64,000 bases of DNA from Phyto melanocephala. Lineage: Eukaryota; Arthropoda; Insecta; Diptera; Rhinophoridae. A model generated the notes under the pieces. That model worked only from the letters and a program-made list of their open reading frames with translations, was not told where the DNA came from and ran no database searches. Both the position numbers and the translations under genes were made by a program. The stretch spans positions 2,895,201 through 2,959,200 of the forward strand of contig OW799237.1 in the NCBI GenBank assembly GCA_941918925.1. The letters are read 5' to 3'. Shown one piece after another: positions 34,001 to 46,290 of this stretch. Numbering within the stretch: position 1 is the stretch's first letter; each line of letters starts with the position of its first letter.

Positions 34001-34879
34001 AGCATATGCACACAGATGTTTTCATTCAACTATCTATATCTATATCTATAAAATTATAATTTTTTTTCGCACAATTTTTCATACATCATTCGTTTCATTT
34101 ATTTTGTTAGATAATGTTTTGAATCCTTGCAACAACAAACATTACTGTATGTTTTTTTTTTCTTAAATTTTTAAGTTAAATTGTATAAATAAAGATTATC
34201 TAAATTAAGGCTGCTGAGGATAGAATAATTCTTTTCTAAATTTCGGTCAGTCCTTTATCGTTCTATTATTTCATTAAAAATGAAATAATAGAAAGCAAAT
34301 GCTCATTGTCGTCTGAGCTATTAAATAGAAAACATATCAAGATTATTTTATAATATTATTTTTTTTTAATACCCTGTTCAGATAAATATTTTTAATTGTT
34401 TCAAATAAGTGTTTATTGAGCAATTTAAAATAGTGTTCACACATACTCAATTTATCTTACTCCATTAGCATTTGATATCTGTAAAAATACGATGTATTTA
34501 TACCAAATCAAATAATGCCTTCTCTTCAGTGTTTTTGCTGTTGATAAAATATATTTACAATTATATTTATGCATATATATACTTATATGTATGTATTTGA
34601 ATTTATTCAAACATTTTTTTTAAATTTTTTTCAAATATTTTCCATTTTTTTAATTTTTATTTTTTGTATATTTATTTGTTGGACATTAGAAATGCCACCT
34701 ATAGACTTTTCTTCTCAATGAACATACTTCTCAAGAGTTGTATTTCGAGTTTTAGACAATAAGTGAAACAATTAAGTATATATTGTACAATTTAAAAATA
34801 ATGTTTAGTAAATTGAGCTCAATAAGGCCTTTAATTGCGATAATATTATAAATTGACAATTAAGGCGTGTGTGTGAACA
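31021..34879. other. AT-rich spacer, including GGTTGTTGGG MITE fragment at 32,098-32,134
   Basis: GACCAGCTTAAACCCAACAACC at 32,098-32,119 followed by AAATAAAATATTAT is the right end of the MITE family seen at 9.05 and 28.1 kb. 32,140-33,060 and 34,560-34,880 are more than 80 percent AT and resemble the minisatellite to the right. I see no supported gene. Confidence 0.6.
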
Positions 34880-36935
34880 TAGTATAAGAATTTTCTTTTA
34901 AAAGAAATTTTAAAATTTTTTCATTTTATAAATAGTTTTAAAAGAATTTATTTTATAAAATAATCTTGATAAATATTTTTTAATAACTATAATAAATTTA
35001 AATTTTACAAAAAGAAGTTTATTAATTTTTTTTCTTTTTTTATTAATATATGTGTATTAAAAAATATTAAAATTATTAAAAAAAATATTTATCAAAATAA
35101 TTTTATAAAATCAAATTTTAACATATTTTTTTTTAAATAAAATTAATAAAAATTTTTTATATAAATTATTTTTTTTTTAATTTTTCTAAAAAGAAATTAT
35201 TGAAAGATTTTTTTTTGTAAAGTATATTCATCAAAGATTTAAAAAAAATTATCAAAATTCTTAAAAAGATTAATAAATCTCTTATTATTATTATTTTAAA
35301 ATTAAATTATTTTCAAAAGTAAATTCTTTAAATATCCAATATATTAATTTTGTAATTAAACTATAAAAAATCGAAAAGTTCTTAAAAATAGGAAACTCAT
35401 CAAGAATTTTCTATAAAGAGAAAATTTATCAATAACTTTCTATCAAAATAAAATTTATCAAATATTGATATAGAAAAGGTATTTATAAAAATAATTTGAT
35501 TAAAAAAAATGCATGAACGTTTTTGTATAAAAATAAAATTAATTGAAAAATTTCTGTAAAACAAAAATTTATTAAAAATTTTCTATGAAAAATTAAAGAT
35601 TATTTTACTTTAATGAAAGGAAATTTATGAAAATTTTTGTATACATTTTTTTTTTAATTTTTTATAGAAAGAAAATTTATTGAAACAAAAAAATTATAAA
35701 ACAAGAATATACCAAATTCATTAAAAAAAAAATTATTAACCTCATTTTATAAAACAAATTTTTATAAATTTTTATGAAAAGAAATTATCAAAAAAAGTTT
35801 TTTAAAAATACTTGTTTTTTAAATTTTCTATCGAAAAAAAAAATATATCAAAGAGTTTTTCAAAAAAGAACACTACTCAAAGTTGAAAAAAAAAGAAAAT
35901 TTTAAAAAATTATTACAAAAATATTGTTTTGTTTCAGAAAAAAAATTCTTAGAAGCAAAATAGAAATAATAGAATGTTTATACAATTTTTGTATAAAAGT
36001 AAATTTATCAAAGAATTTCTGTAAAACAAAAATTTTCTAAAAAAAATTAATAATCGATAGTTTTTTAATTAATTAATTTTTCGAATTCGATAAACAGAAA
36101 AAAAATATTATTGAAAAGTTCCTTTAAACAGAAAATTCTTCAAAAATTTCTATAAAAAATTTATCCTAATATTTTTTATAGAAAAAATGGACAAAATTTT
36201 TATCTGAAAATTTAGGACGAAAACTTATTGAAAAGTTTCTAAAAAAAGAAAATTTTTTAACAAAATTTAAAAGAAAAATTTAAATAAAATAAAATAAAAA
36301 AAACAGTTTATTAAAACTATTTTGTTAAATTAAAATTTTTTGAACATTTTCTAAAAAAAAGGAAAATTTACCAAAATTGTTCTAAGAATAAGAAAATTCA
36401 TTAAAACTTTTCTATATAAACAAAATTTTTAGATAAATTCCGTACAAAAACAAAATTTATTGCAAGTTTTTTTAGAAATTATTTTTGCTTACATTTTTTA
36501 TAGATAGAAAATTTTTGAAAATTTTTTTTATAAAAGCAATATTTATCCAAAATTATATTTTAAAAAGAAAATTTACTAAAAATTAACACTAAAAAAAAAT
36601 GCCAAAAAAGTCCTATAAAAAATTTTGTATAAAAATCATTCTAAAAAGTTATTAAAAAAATTTTTTTTTTTAAATATTGAAGAATTTCAATATATCAAAA
36701 TTATTGAGAAATTTTTAAAAAAAGACTACCGAAAATTCTCTTAAAAAAATTACCGAAAAATTTCTATTAAAAAATTATTGATTATTTTCTCTGAAACGAA
36801 AATGTATTAAAAGTTTTTAAAAAGACAATTTATGAAAAATTTTCTATAAAAAAAAAAAATGTATCATAAATTTTCTCTTAAACATGAAAGACAAATTTGT
36901 AATAGATTATAAAAAAATAAAATTTGTCTTAAGTT
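34880..36935. repeat. Degenerate AT-rich minisatellite, about 30-bp unit
   Basis: The stretch is built from irregular repeats of a unit like AAAATTTATCAAAAATTTTC followed by TATAAAAAG. Recognisable tokens are TTTCTATAAA, GAAAATTTATC/TTATTG and AAAATT, recurring every 25-35 bp, many with A/T slippage. No coding potential. Confidence 0.75.
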
Positions 36936-36936
36936 T

Positions 36937-37440
36937 TTATTGTAACGTGCCATTACAAGTTTGACTTATATACCCATAGTAACACAAAATATAACTTATA
37001 ATTCTCATTGGGTTTATAGCAAGTTTAATATAAACCGTCAAAGTTTTTAGGAAGAATCGGGCAGCTACCGCCACCGCTCGTGTGGTACTTTGAATTGGCC
37101 TTTTAAATTTCGACCCGAAATTGCGCCGATATCTGTTCCCCAGACACGTACTCTGCCGAACGCAAGGCACTTCGAATTTTCCTTATGTCCGTTTAAGAAA
37201 CTAACCTGTTTTATTACCGTAGCTGAATACAAGACCCTCCGAATGTTTGTTGCCTTCGTTGTAGAATTTAACTCGTATTTCATCGTAAGCAAACGCAATT
37301 ATTCGTCCTATTAACTCACTCGTATTTTTGTCGTTACCAAATATAAGGCCTACCGCATTTTCCTTATATTCATCTTTATACGAATTCATACTTCGAATAC
37401 TCCCCGATAATTATTTGCATCTCGGACGAAGGTTTAATAA
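36937..37440 (-). other. CG-richer island with coding-like minus-strand frames
   Basis: Composition changes abruptly from the AT-rich array. On the minus strand MNSYKDEYKENAVGLIFGND (37,201-37,389, ATG to stop) is followed in another frame by a segment running from KQVSFLNG to FKVPHERWR. Codons such as CGA, ACG and TCG resemble those of the Bel/Pao ORF. Together this looks like a small fragment of an LTR element or other gene with frameshifts. I do not recognise a family. Confidence 0.35.
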
Positions 37441-39149
37441 TTACAAAACTGTGTTTTTTTTTTCTAACCAAACAACAACCTAGTGTTTTATACTCAAAGA
37501 AAGCAGACCTTGGAAACAACCCGTAGACACACTGAGCCCTACCCCGACTGGAAAATTTAACTGCATCACACTATAAACGGGAAGATGTCTTAAATACTAA
37601 AATAATCCACAGTCTTGTGAAGAACTTTTTAACTTTTCATACATTTTAAAAATTTCTTAAAATCAAAGAAATAAAATTAGCTCTTAGGCCTTAAACATTC
37701 GATGTGAAACTTAAAAAGTTACTGTGTGTATTCATATGCAACTTCTGCCACTAATGACATTTTACTCTCATCTATTTGTATGTATTTAGTCAATGCGAAA
37801 ATCTACATGTGTAAAACAAAACAGTCATTTGTCAAACAACTGCTTCAGAGCCACAGTAAAGACTACCCCAACATATGTATGTATGCAAGAGTATATGAAA
37901 AAAACGGGGAGAACAAAAAATCGTTTAACTTACAAAACAAAAACAGCAAACAAACTGATGTTACACATGTTTGAAACGGCTGCAGTAGAAGCACCAGCAG
38001 CAGCAGCAGCGCCATCACCACCACATCATTCATAAATGAAACGTCAAATAAATATAAAGAAACAACTAAGGAATTAAATATCAACAACAACCAACAATAC
38101 ACAAAACGCTTTCAAACTACAATAAGTTCGAACTGAAAACATAATAATGAAAGTGATGATAATGGTATTGAGGATTATAATGAAGTTGTTGCAAAAAGAA
38201 AAAAAGGAAACAAAATAATGATGATAAAATTAAATAAATAAGTTACAACTTTATTTATAGACCCACAATATGAAAAGGATTTTGTATATGACATCAAATT
38301 AAGAGGATTATTTGGTTTGAATTAAAGTGAATTTAAGAAACACAAAAGATATACAAAATGAAATACATATATCAAGCTCATTCATGAAAAATTAGTTACA
38401 TATTAGTTTATACTTGTACAGTACTTATGTATGTATGTATGTATGTATGTATGTATGTATGTATGTATGTATGTATGTATGTATGTATGTATGTATGTAT
38501 GTATGCATAAGAAAGTAAGCACTGGGCAGGGTCCTGTATCTTAAATGGATGGTCTTGAAAGGGAGCATTACTTCAATGAGTTTTGTTTAAGAATCTCGGC
38601 TAGAGAATATAAGCGTGATGTTGCCACTTCTAATTGTCCTTCTTATAAGGCTAACTTCTGTGGTTTCAGTATCCTAGAGAGCAGCTCAAATTAAACTTCT
38701 GTGTGTGTTATGTTGGATAAACAATCAAAATTTTAATTAAAAAAAGAATGTCACTAACTTATAATTAAAAAAAATCAAGTTTTTGAAAAGAAACAAATTT
38801 TTACAAAATGTTTTCACTAAATAATTTATTTATAAAAAAAATTGTTGAATTATTTTCATTCAGTGGGATGACATCTATTATTTATTTTTAAAGAGAAGTT
38901 TAACGACGTAAATAATATTTATATTTGCATGTAAAAAACTCTACAAAATCATGTCGCAGAGCTTTTTAAAGCAGAAAAAGTTTTCTCAAACATCAATCTC
39001 ATTATTATTAAACATGAGCAACATCATTATCATAATTATTGACAACGTCATTATGTTGTTATGTTATTTATTATCATTGTCATCATTATCGCCATCATAA
39101 TCGTCATCATTATCTTTATGTGTATTGATGGTCTTAATCATTATCATCA
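37441..39149. other. Spacer with (ATGT)n microsatellite at 38,427-38,505
   Basis: About 79 bp of uninterrupted ATGT/GTAT repeat. Also a GCAGCAGCAGCAGC-type run near 37,996-38,012. Frames at 37,726-38,102 overlap on both strands and are not convincing. Confidence 0.8.
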
Positions 39150-40440
39150 AAGTTGTCGGTCGGTCGTATTATGTTGTGTCGTCGTTTGCCGTTAACGCAA
39201 TCGTTGACTTTGTCTTATAGATATTTGTTTTATTGTCGTGTATTTGAATTTGGCTCGCTCGCTCGCTTGCTGGCTGGCTGATTATTTGGCTGTCTGTCAT
39301 TCATTGTGACAATAGCAACGAACAACAGCAGCAGTTGCTGCTGCTATCACAGCCAATGTATGAAAACAAAAACTCGAAAAAATTTACAATCACACCGATA
39401 CGACCAAACACACTATCAAACACCTAAATAAAATGATTATTGGCATGGGCAATTGGGTGTGTGTGTGTGTGTATGTGTGTGCATAGTAGTAGTGTCGTAT
39501 TTAAAAGAAATACTGGCAGACAGGCAGCAAACACAACCAACCAAGTCAACACAATACAACAGAACAGAAATCAAAAAGATTTCTTCGTTTCGTGAGCACA
39601 GATGCAACGTGCTACTCACAGCAACTGGTCGCACGTTCGTTCTCCTTTTTTTATTCTTCTTTTTTATTCGATACAAAAGTTTCGTGAATACGGAAAGAAG
39701 CAAATCGAATATATACAAATTTTACAAAACGTAAAAGTACGTAAAACAACAACAAAACGGTTAGAAAAGTACGTAACAAAAGAAAATTGTGAAAAACTTT
39801 TCAACTTCAACGAGTGTCTTCTAAAACATCTATGAAAGTGTGCGTATGTGTCTAACGGTTTTTGGCAATAGAAAGAAGAAAATTTCATAAGAAATAAATA
39901 AAAAAAAAAACGAATTAAAAACACAAAGAAAAGTGAAATAGAATTACAAGGGGGAAAAAAATAAAGAAAAACTCAGGAAATCTTTGTCTGTTTCCTTTAT
40001 GTGACAAGAGTATTGTTTAACATACGTAACCGTTAACATCTTTCGTTCCAAAAAAACTTTCGTTTTGTTGTCTTTTGTAGCAGGATCAAAGAAATTAAAC
40101 AAGAAAAAGTAAAAACAACACCAATAACAAACTAATGTGTATTTAAACAAAAAAAAAAAGGAAAAATCCTACCAAGTGTTAACGGAAATTAATCAAATCC
40201 AACAACAACAATAAAAAATAAGTAAAATTGTGAATATTGTTTACGTTTACACATACATGCATGTATAAAATGAAGTGCAAGTGAGCGAATGAGTGATAAT
40301 ATTAACGGCTGTTTATGCTGATGTGTGAGTACTTGATTCACGTGCTTATTGTGTTTTTTTCTTTTTTTTTTTAATTTAACGGTAAATTGTGTGTGCAATG
40401 TAATGTGTAATGTTGATTTTACCTTACACTTGAATATGTG
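39150..40440 (+). promoter_or_regulatory. Candidate promoter / non-coding 5' leader region
   Basis: Less AT-rich than its surroundings with GCTCGCTCGCTCGC (39,253-39,268), a CAGCAGCA/TGCTGCTG palindrome near 39,328-39,345 and (GT)n at 39,456-39,482. It then has GGTCGCACGTTCG (39,626), which contains a DPE-like GGTCG, and passes into an A-rich, CAA/AAAC-type stretch typical of fly 5' UTRs (39,700-40,220). A GTGAGTAC splice-donor candidate is at 40,325. It could supply the upstream exon of the gene at 60.5 kb; this is inference only. Confidence 0.3.
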
Positions 40441-40635
40441 ATATGACTACGAAAAAAATTTGAAATAAAATCTTATAAACTGTATATTAATGGACGATAT
40501 GAAGCACTTTGTCTAAAATTTTTTAAACAAAATAATTTTATTAAAACAGGAAAATTATAATTGATAAACAAATCTCCATATTCTATAAAGACATCATTGA
40601 AATTAAAAATTGTGACTTCTCCTTTGATTATAAAT

Positions 40636-42215
40636 ATTTTTTTTTATTTATTTATTTAATAAAAGTCTATAGATTATAAATCCTTACAGACCAAAAAAAA
40701 AAAAAAATACATGCAAAAAATAAACTTAACTAATTACAAACATTTAAGAATAGAATAATATAACGTTTAATTATATTAACATTTACAGAAAAATCTATGA
40801 AATTATAAAGATCATTATAGTTTTTCGATATTCTCCTTAGTGGGTCAGCATCAGCGTAGTTAGTTTGAAGACATTTAAGATAAAGAGGAGTAAAATTCCG
40901 AGTAGCTCTAAGTGGAACATTAAAGTTGATATTACTCAGCAAAAATTCAGAATTAACAGAACCATTTAATAAATTCACCATAAAAGTTACATTAAGCATA
41001 ATTCGTCTACTTTCTAACGTTGGCAACTTAATTGTAGCAAGTCTAGTTGTGTACGGCAGAATGTTTCTATCAGGATCCCATGTTGTATGACCTAAACAAA
41101 AACAAGTAAGAGCGCTATATTCGGCCGTGCCGAACCTTATATACCCTTCACAACGTGTAGTCATGCAATAACAGTAGTTTGTATCACCATTCATCCCATA
41201 TGAAATACGTATGTATGTACAAACATATAAAAAACACACATATATAAAAACATCCCATTGTAAAATTATAAATTTACGTATGTATGTTAAAAAAAATAAA
41301 AAAAAATTTAAAAAAAAAATTAAAAAAAATATAAAAAAAAACTTTAAAAAAAAATTTAAAAAAAAATTTGTTTAAAAAATAATTAATATAAATAATAAAA
41401 ATATAAAACAAAAAAAAAATTAAAAAAAAATTTTAAAAAAATAATAAAAATATAAATAATATATTAAATAAAAAATAAAAAATAAAAAAAAAATTAAAAA
41501 ATAATGTTAAAAAAATTTTAACAAAATATAAAAAAATTTTTTTTTGGCTCAGCTGGGATTCAATGCCACGGTTACTTTAACCAGTATACACGTTTGTATG
41601 TATGTATGTTGTTGTTGTAATGTTGTTTTTGTGAAAAAAAAATCGAGGTGGTCGTGGGTTCTTGCTCATATCTCAGGTGTTTATGTACCCATGTTTCTGA
41701 TTTTCAATAGCGATCTACTCCCGAATATTTCTGATATGTTAATACCTCACCCGGGTCCAAGCGATGTCTGGGGGCTTCAAAAAGTTGATTTCAACATACA
41801 CACGGACAGACGGTCAGACGGACAGACGGACAGACTGACAGAGCTTAATCGACTCCCCTATTCATAAGCTTTCAGAAAATATATACTTTATGGGGTCGGA
41901 AATGAAAATTGTAGAAATTTCACACGGAATGACAAACCTATATATACCCTTTTTCACTGTGTGAAGGGTATAATGAAGAAATTGTTTCTGAACAGTTTCG
42001 ATTCGATCCTTCTGAAAATTGGTATAAGGATCCCAAATAATAGATCCGAATTCTAGAATAGGTCTTATTAATGAGGTGTACAATCGTACAGTTATTTGTG
42101 GTTCTGTAAACTCTTTAGCCCAATGTTTTATAAAACGAGAACACCACGAGATTTATTTACCATCATAACAATATGGTTGTTGAAATTTAGTTTAGGGTCA
42201 AAAAGAACGACGTCT
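40636..42215 (-). pseudogene. Jockey-like LINE 3' part, split by a DINE-1-like insertion
   Basis: From 42,215 downward the minus strand gives DPKLNFNNHIVMMVNKSRGV, then KEFTEPQITVRLYTSLIRPI, LEFGSIIWDPYTNFQKDRIE and QKQFLH. The DINE-like element interrupts (41,972-41,115). After it the protein resumes ALTCFCLGHTTWDPDRNILP, then LPTLESRRIMLNVTF and a C-terminal LNFNVPLRATRNF. The 3' end is at about 40,640 with TAAATAAATAAA-type repeats. Apart from one frame problem near 42,125 the downstream frame is long and open, so the LINE is not very old. The endonuclease and most RT are absent. Confidence 0.85.
41115..41972 (-). mobile_element. DINE-1/INE-1-like element inserted in the LINE
   Basis: 5' end TATACCCTTCACACAGTG at 41,972, answered by AAGGGTATATATAGG. 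3' hairpin TTCGGC-ACG-GCCGAA then TATAG at 41,115. The interior has the same blocks as the 23.9-kb copy: GAGTCGATTAAGC, CGTCTG repeats, the complement of GGCTCAGCTGGGATTC. It also has an almost pure A-rich tract at 41,275-41,540. Removing it joins CAT to GCT in frame in the surrounding LINE, with no target duplication, as for Helitrons. Confidence 0.85.
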
Positions 42216-42229
42216 GAAGTCGAAAAGTA

Positions 42230-42330
42230 GCTTTCAAGGGCTTTTTTGCCAAATCTTTTGTGCAACACCTGTCAAATATGCCTTTAATAAACCTTAAATG
42301 TTTCGTGTATATACGGCAGTGTATTAGTGT
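42230..42330. mobile_element. Diverged relative of the GGGCCGTATT hairpin MITE
   Basis: AAGGGCTTTTTTGCCAAATC, CCTGTCAAATATGCCTTTAATAAACCT and ATACGGC parallel the hairpin at 4688-4790. The left arm is decayed. It sits at the 5' edge of the LINE relic. Confidence 0.55.
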
Positions 42331-45004
42331 AATTCTTTAGCGTTAGGAAAAACGTCTTAAGTCAAAAAGTTGTAGTTTGAATTTTTGTTTGGACTTTTTT
42401 TTTGTTCTTTTGTCTGATATCAATAACATAAGTCTAACACAACTGACTCTATCGAATTCATATGCTTTATAAAAAAAAATTACATAAAACTTTTATTTTG
42501 CACATTTTGTTTGGTTTTAAACAAAAACAGCAGTTTCTGATATAAGACCTTTTTGTCTAACTTTAAGTAACACACACCCTACGTCTGGCATTTTTTAAAG
42601 AGACTAAAAAAATTACAAGAAAACCTACTTACATGTATTTTTATAAAAGGCGAAAAATAAATCGAGCTTAATTTTAGATACAGTACTGTGTAATTAAAAA
42701 ATACTGTTTTACCATATTTAAAAAAAAATTAATTTTTACCATTTTTTTTTTACTTAACTAATGCATTGATATTTATTAGCTAATAATTATAAAATTTTGC
42801 TTTCAAGCTACTTTGTTAATGTTTGTGAAAAATAGGGGAATTGAAGTTATATCTAACGAATCTTAATCTACTGCTGAAAATTTTTAGGAAAACTTATTTA
42901 TAATTTATGAAAATAATTTCGGCAGCGAAAATAAAATTTATGCTGGCTTTGAAGAAACATTTTTGCTATTGCGTATAGCGGTGCTTTAAGTTTTAATAAC
43001 ACAGTTCAATATTCCGCTAATATCCTTTCGAATGTTGTCTTGAGCAGATTTTAAAAGGTTAGATTATTATCCTTACTTAGACTTGACTTGATGTAGCTCC
43101 AAAAAAACTATTCAAGGGTTGTTTAGTCGCCTAACTACAGCATCCAAATTATGATTGCATGATTCGTTTAAGGTCCGGTTTCATACGATGAACTTAACCT
43201 CGTTTATTTAAAACTGAGCCGTAACTTTAATTATAATTTTCATAAGAATTTCCCAGGATCTTGTTAAACTCTTTCTCTCTCTTTTTGGTAGCAGCAATTT
43301 ATGGTGATCCAATTTTTAATAAAACTCCCAAAATAAAATTGTATTTTTATTACGATCAGTAAGTAGAGTGGGTGACCTACCACCTTAGATTTTTAAGACA
43401 TTTTTTTTTTATTTACAAAATTTGTATAATCTATTAATTTTCTATTAAGAATATTGTCTTAGTCTAATAACTTTTTTAATATATTTGTGAAAACTTTCTG
43501 ATAAATTCTACAAAGATATTTAAATTAGATTTTTTTCTAAAAACGGACATGTTTTTATACACATTGAATTTATACAAATTTTTTAAATAGTATTTTTTTT
43601 TTGTATCTAAAAAAAATTTAAGGTCACCTTAATATCAATTTTTTAATTTTTCAAGAAACCTTTAAAAAAATTATGAAAATAAATTTTAAATTTGGGGTTA
43701 AATTTACAAGAAAACAATAAAGAAATTATATATTTTTGAATATAAGTTAAAAAATTTTAATATAAGTTTTCATAATGCTTAATAAATTTAAAATTTTTTG
43801 AAAACTTGATTTAAAAATTTTGTTTTTGTAATTTTGCTTTAGTAAAAAATTTTCGTTTTTACCTAATTTTTAAAATTATTTTAAATTTAAAAAAAAATTT
43901 TTTAACTAAATGCTTGCTTTAAAATAACATAAATAATGTCCTTATAGAATATAAATTACATAACCAGTTTTTCTTTTCATTAAAAAAAAAATGTAACATA
44001 ACCTCAAAATGTGCACTTTTCAATACTTTGTTTGAGTCGAATTTTAATTTACAAAAATTATGTAATAAACAACAATATTCTTTTTTTATTAGAACAAAGG
44101 GCATAATACAATTAAATTAAATGTCTTTATAAGACTCAACTGACTTAGCTTATAATTTTCAATGAAGACCCCTTTATCACAAAAGCAACGTTTTAGTGAA
44201 AATCACTAAAAGAAAACTCGTTTTTATCCCTTGCTTTTATACAAGCATCCCCTACTAGTCTCTATGGATTTAATTTCTAAAGGGAAATTATTACACTTTT
44301 GTCTCTAGTACTTTTGTTGTTGTCGTTGTTGCTGTTACTGATTCTGCTCAGAAGTGTTAGTGTGTATTTGTTTACATTATACGAATATATGCAATTGAGG
44401 TTAATTAGTGTTTTTGATGCCACAGGTGGATGTTGTTGCCTATTGGTATGACTGACTGCCTGCCTGTCTGTCTGCCTCAATAGCTGGCTGGCTTATACAC
44501 TTGCTGTCATTTGCATATTTATTTCCAATTTTTCTTGCTGTACCTTTTATGTATAGGTAAGTGATTTTGTTGTTGCTATTGTTGGGTACTCTATGTATGC
44601 TACTTAGTTGCGGGTAGAAAATTTGTTAAAAAAGACTTTCTGCAAGTAAAGAAACTTTTGATTATTTTTTTAACATAAATGTACATATTTTGTTTTAAAT
44701 AAAACCCTTAAAATTTTTCAATAAATAAAAAACTTTATTAAAATTTTTTTTTTTGAAATCTTTTTACAAGTACATATTTTAAAAAAATTTTCTAAATACT
44801 TAATTTTCAAAAAATTTGTAAAATTTAATAAGAAAATATTTTTGTTTTAGGTTTTCAAAAAAAAATATTTCTAAATTTCTTAAAAAAAATTCCAAAAATT
44901 TTTTTTTTCAAAAGTAATATTTTAACATTTTTTAATTTATTAAAAAAATTAAAAAAATTTTTTTTTCTAAATTTAATAAAAAAGATTCCCAAAAAATTTT
45001 TTTG
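42331..45004. other. Spacer without supported gene
   Basis: AT-rich. A GTCTGTCTG run near 44,462-44,480 and short Gln/Leu-type triplets (GTTGTTGTCGTTGTTGCTG) near 44,316-44,336. Confidence 0.5.
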
Positions 45005-45212
45005 ATTTTTTGAGCTAAAGATCACTTTTTTATATAAAAATTATTATTATTTTTTTCCGATATTTCGCTACCACATTGGGTAGCTTCCTCAGGGAAAGTT
45101 TTTAAAATCTATAACAATTAACAATTAAAATATTAAAATTGTAAAAAAAAAAATTTTAAAAAAGGCGGGAAAAAAATTTTTTTTCAGACAAAGTGATTTT
45201 AGCTCAAAAAAT
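45005..45212. mobile_element. MITE with TIR ATTTTTTGAGCTAAA
   Basis: ATTTTTTGAGCTAAAGATCACTTT at the left is complemented by AAAGTGATTTTAGCTCAAAAAATT at the right, one gap. The centre holds TATTTCGCTACCACATTGGG and TAGCTTCCTCAGGGAAA, a hairpin-forming block that recurs at 56,688-56,730. Confidence 0.7.
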
Positions 45213-45791
45213 TAAAACAATATATTAATATAAAAAGATCGAAGAAATTTAAATAATATTTTAGAAGAAATTTATTAAAATTTTAGAAAAAAAGTTAAAT
45301 CAAAATATTTCAAAAGTTGCTTAAAAATCTTTTAAATAATTTTCAAAATTTGTTTAATATATAAAAAATTACAGAATTCTTATTTAAATTTTAATTGAAC
45401 TAATATTTGCTTTAAAAAAAATATTAAAATAGAAATTTTTTAAAAAATGTTACTAAGGAATTTTTCATCTACTTGGAAAAATTAATAATCTGCTGATCAT
45501 ATATTATGGGTAAAGATTTTTCAATATTGTTTTAAAATAGATTTCTGAAGACGAAAACCTTTTATAGAATTTTCTATACAGAATTAAAAAATTTCCAAAG
45601 GATAACGTTATTGAATATTTTATGTAAAAACTGTCTCGATAAGAGTGCACTCTTTTATTTCAAAAAAAGACGTATTTTGGGAAATAGTTGTGAATTTTAT
45701 TTTTATTCGATTGTAAGGAAGATACGTTCGAATTAATGGTTCAGTTAGTGAATTTGTACTATTTTACTTTACAGCTCTCAGTATCGCTAAG
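45213..45791. other. Spacer; possible intron end before small ORF
   Basis: AT-rich. TACTATTTTACTTTACAG at 45,757-45,774 would be a good 3' splice site 17 bases before the ATG at 45,792. Otherwise nothing. Confidence 0.35.
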
Positions 45792-45980
45792 ATGTGTGTG
45801 TTTGTTAGTAAAATTGTAGTGTTGTTTCTTCTTCTCTTTAATAATATGTCCAGGGAAGTACGTTCTCTCCCTAAAAATAATTTCTCTATAGACTTCTACC
45901 TCAAGGAAATTTACGATACATTTTTAATAAACTGTAAACATGCAGTGCTAGTGCGACAGAGTTTGTCTGCTGATTTGTAA
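45792..45980 (+). CDS. Candidate small secreted protein (62 residues)
   Basis: ATG at 45,792 in an acceptable context (AAGATG). The N-terminus FVSKIVVLFLLLFNNMSREV is a plausible signal peptide, followed by SLPKNNFSIDFYLKEIYDTF and a C-terminal LVRQSLSADL before a TAA stop. An acceptor-like TTTTACTTTACAG lies just upstream, so it might be an exon. I do not recognise the family. In AT-rich DNA a 62-codon frame can occur by chance, but the hydrophobic start followed by mixed sequence is somewhat gene-like. Confidence 0.3.
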   Translation: MCVFVSKIVVLFLLLFNNMSREVRSLPKNNFSIDFYLKEIYDTFLINCKHAVLVRQSLSADL

Positions 45981-46019
45981 CATCACGATATAAATCTACT
46001 AATTGAAGCATAAGCATGA

Positions 46020-46290
46020 AATAAAACTCTAATGGCCTCCATTACTATGAGAACAGGTCACTAATTTCGTATGCAATTTGTCATAAAGTTTTCATAGTGA
46101 AGTGACTGTATCTCTGAAGCCAGAGATAAACACAAGATTTCACAAAATCCCAAATATGTAAAAACATCACACTAAATCACATGATCTGGGTGGCCAGTTG
46201 ACATCAGAATTTCTGATCCATGCTAATCGACCGGTACTTTAACACATAGTTGTTTCGGTGCGATCGGTCTCAGCATAGATTTTTAAATAT
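46020..46290 (-). pseudogene. Tc1/mariner-superfamily transposase, C-terminal relic
   Basis: The minus strand reads ISRNSDVNWPPRSCDLV at 46,160-46,225, the block preceding the last catalytic Asp region (normally PPRSCDLTPLDYFLW). A decayed C-terminus and NGGH follow near 46,035. Same family as the 50.5-kb copy. The rest is missing. Confidence 0.65.

Noticed and set aside
34880..36935. Considered as a CRISPR-like array
   Set aside because: No constant repeat, no unique spacers; degenerate AT repeat in a eukaryotic context.
39437..39835. Several 77-93-codon frames on both strands
   Set aside because: Overlapping frames in a leader-like region with (GT)n; mutually exclusive and without domains.
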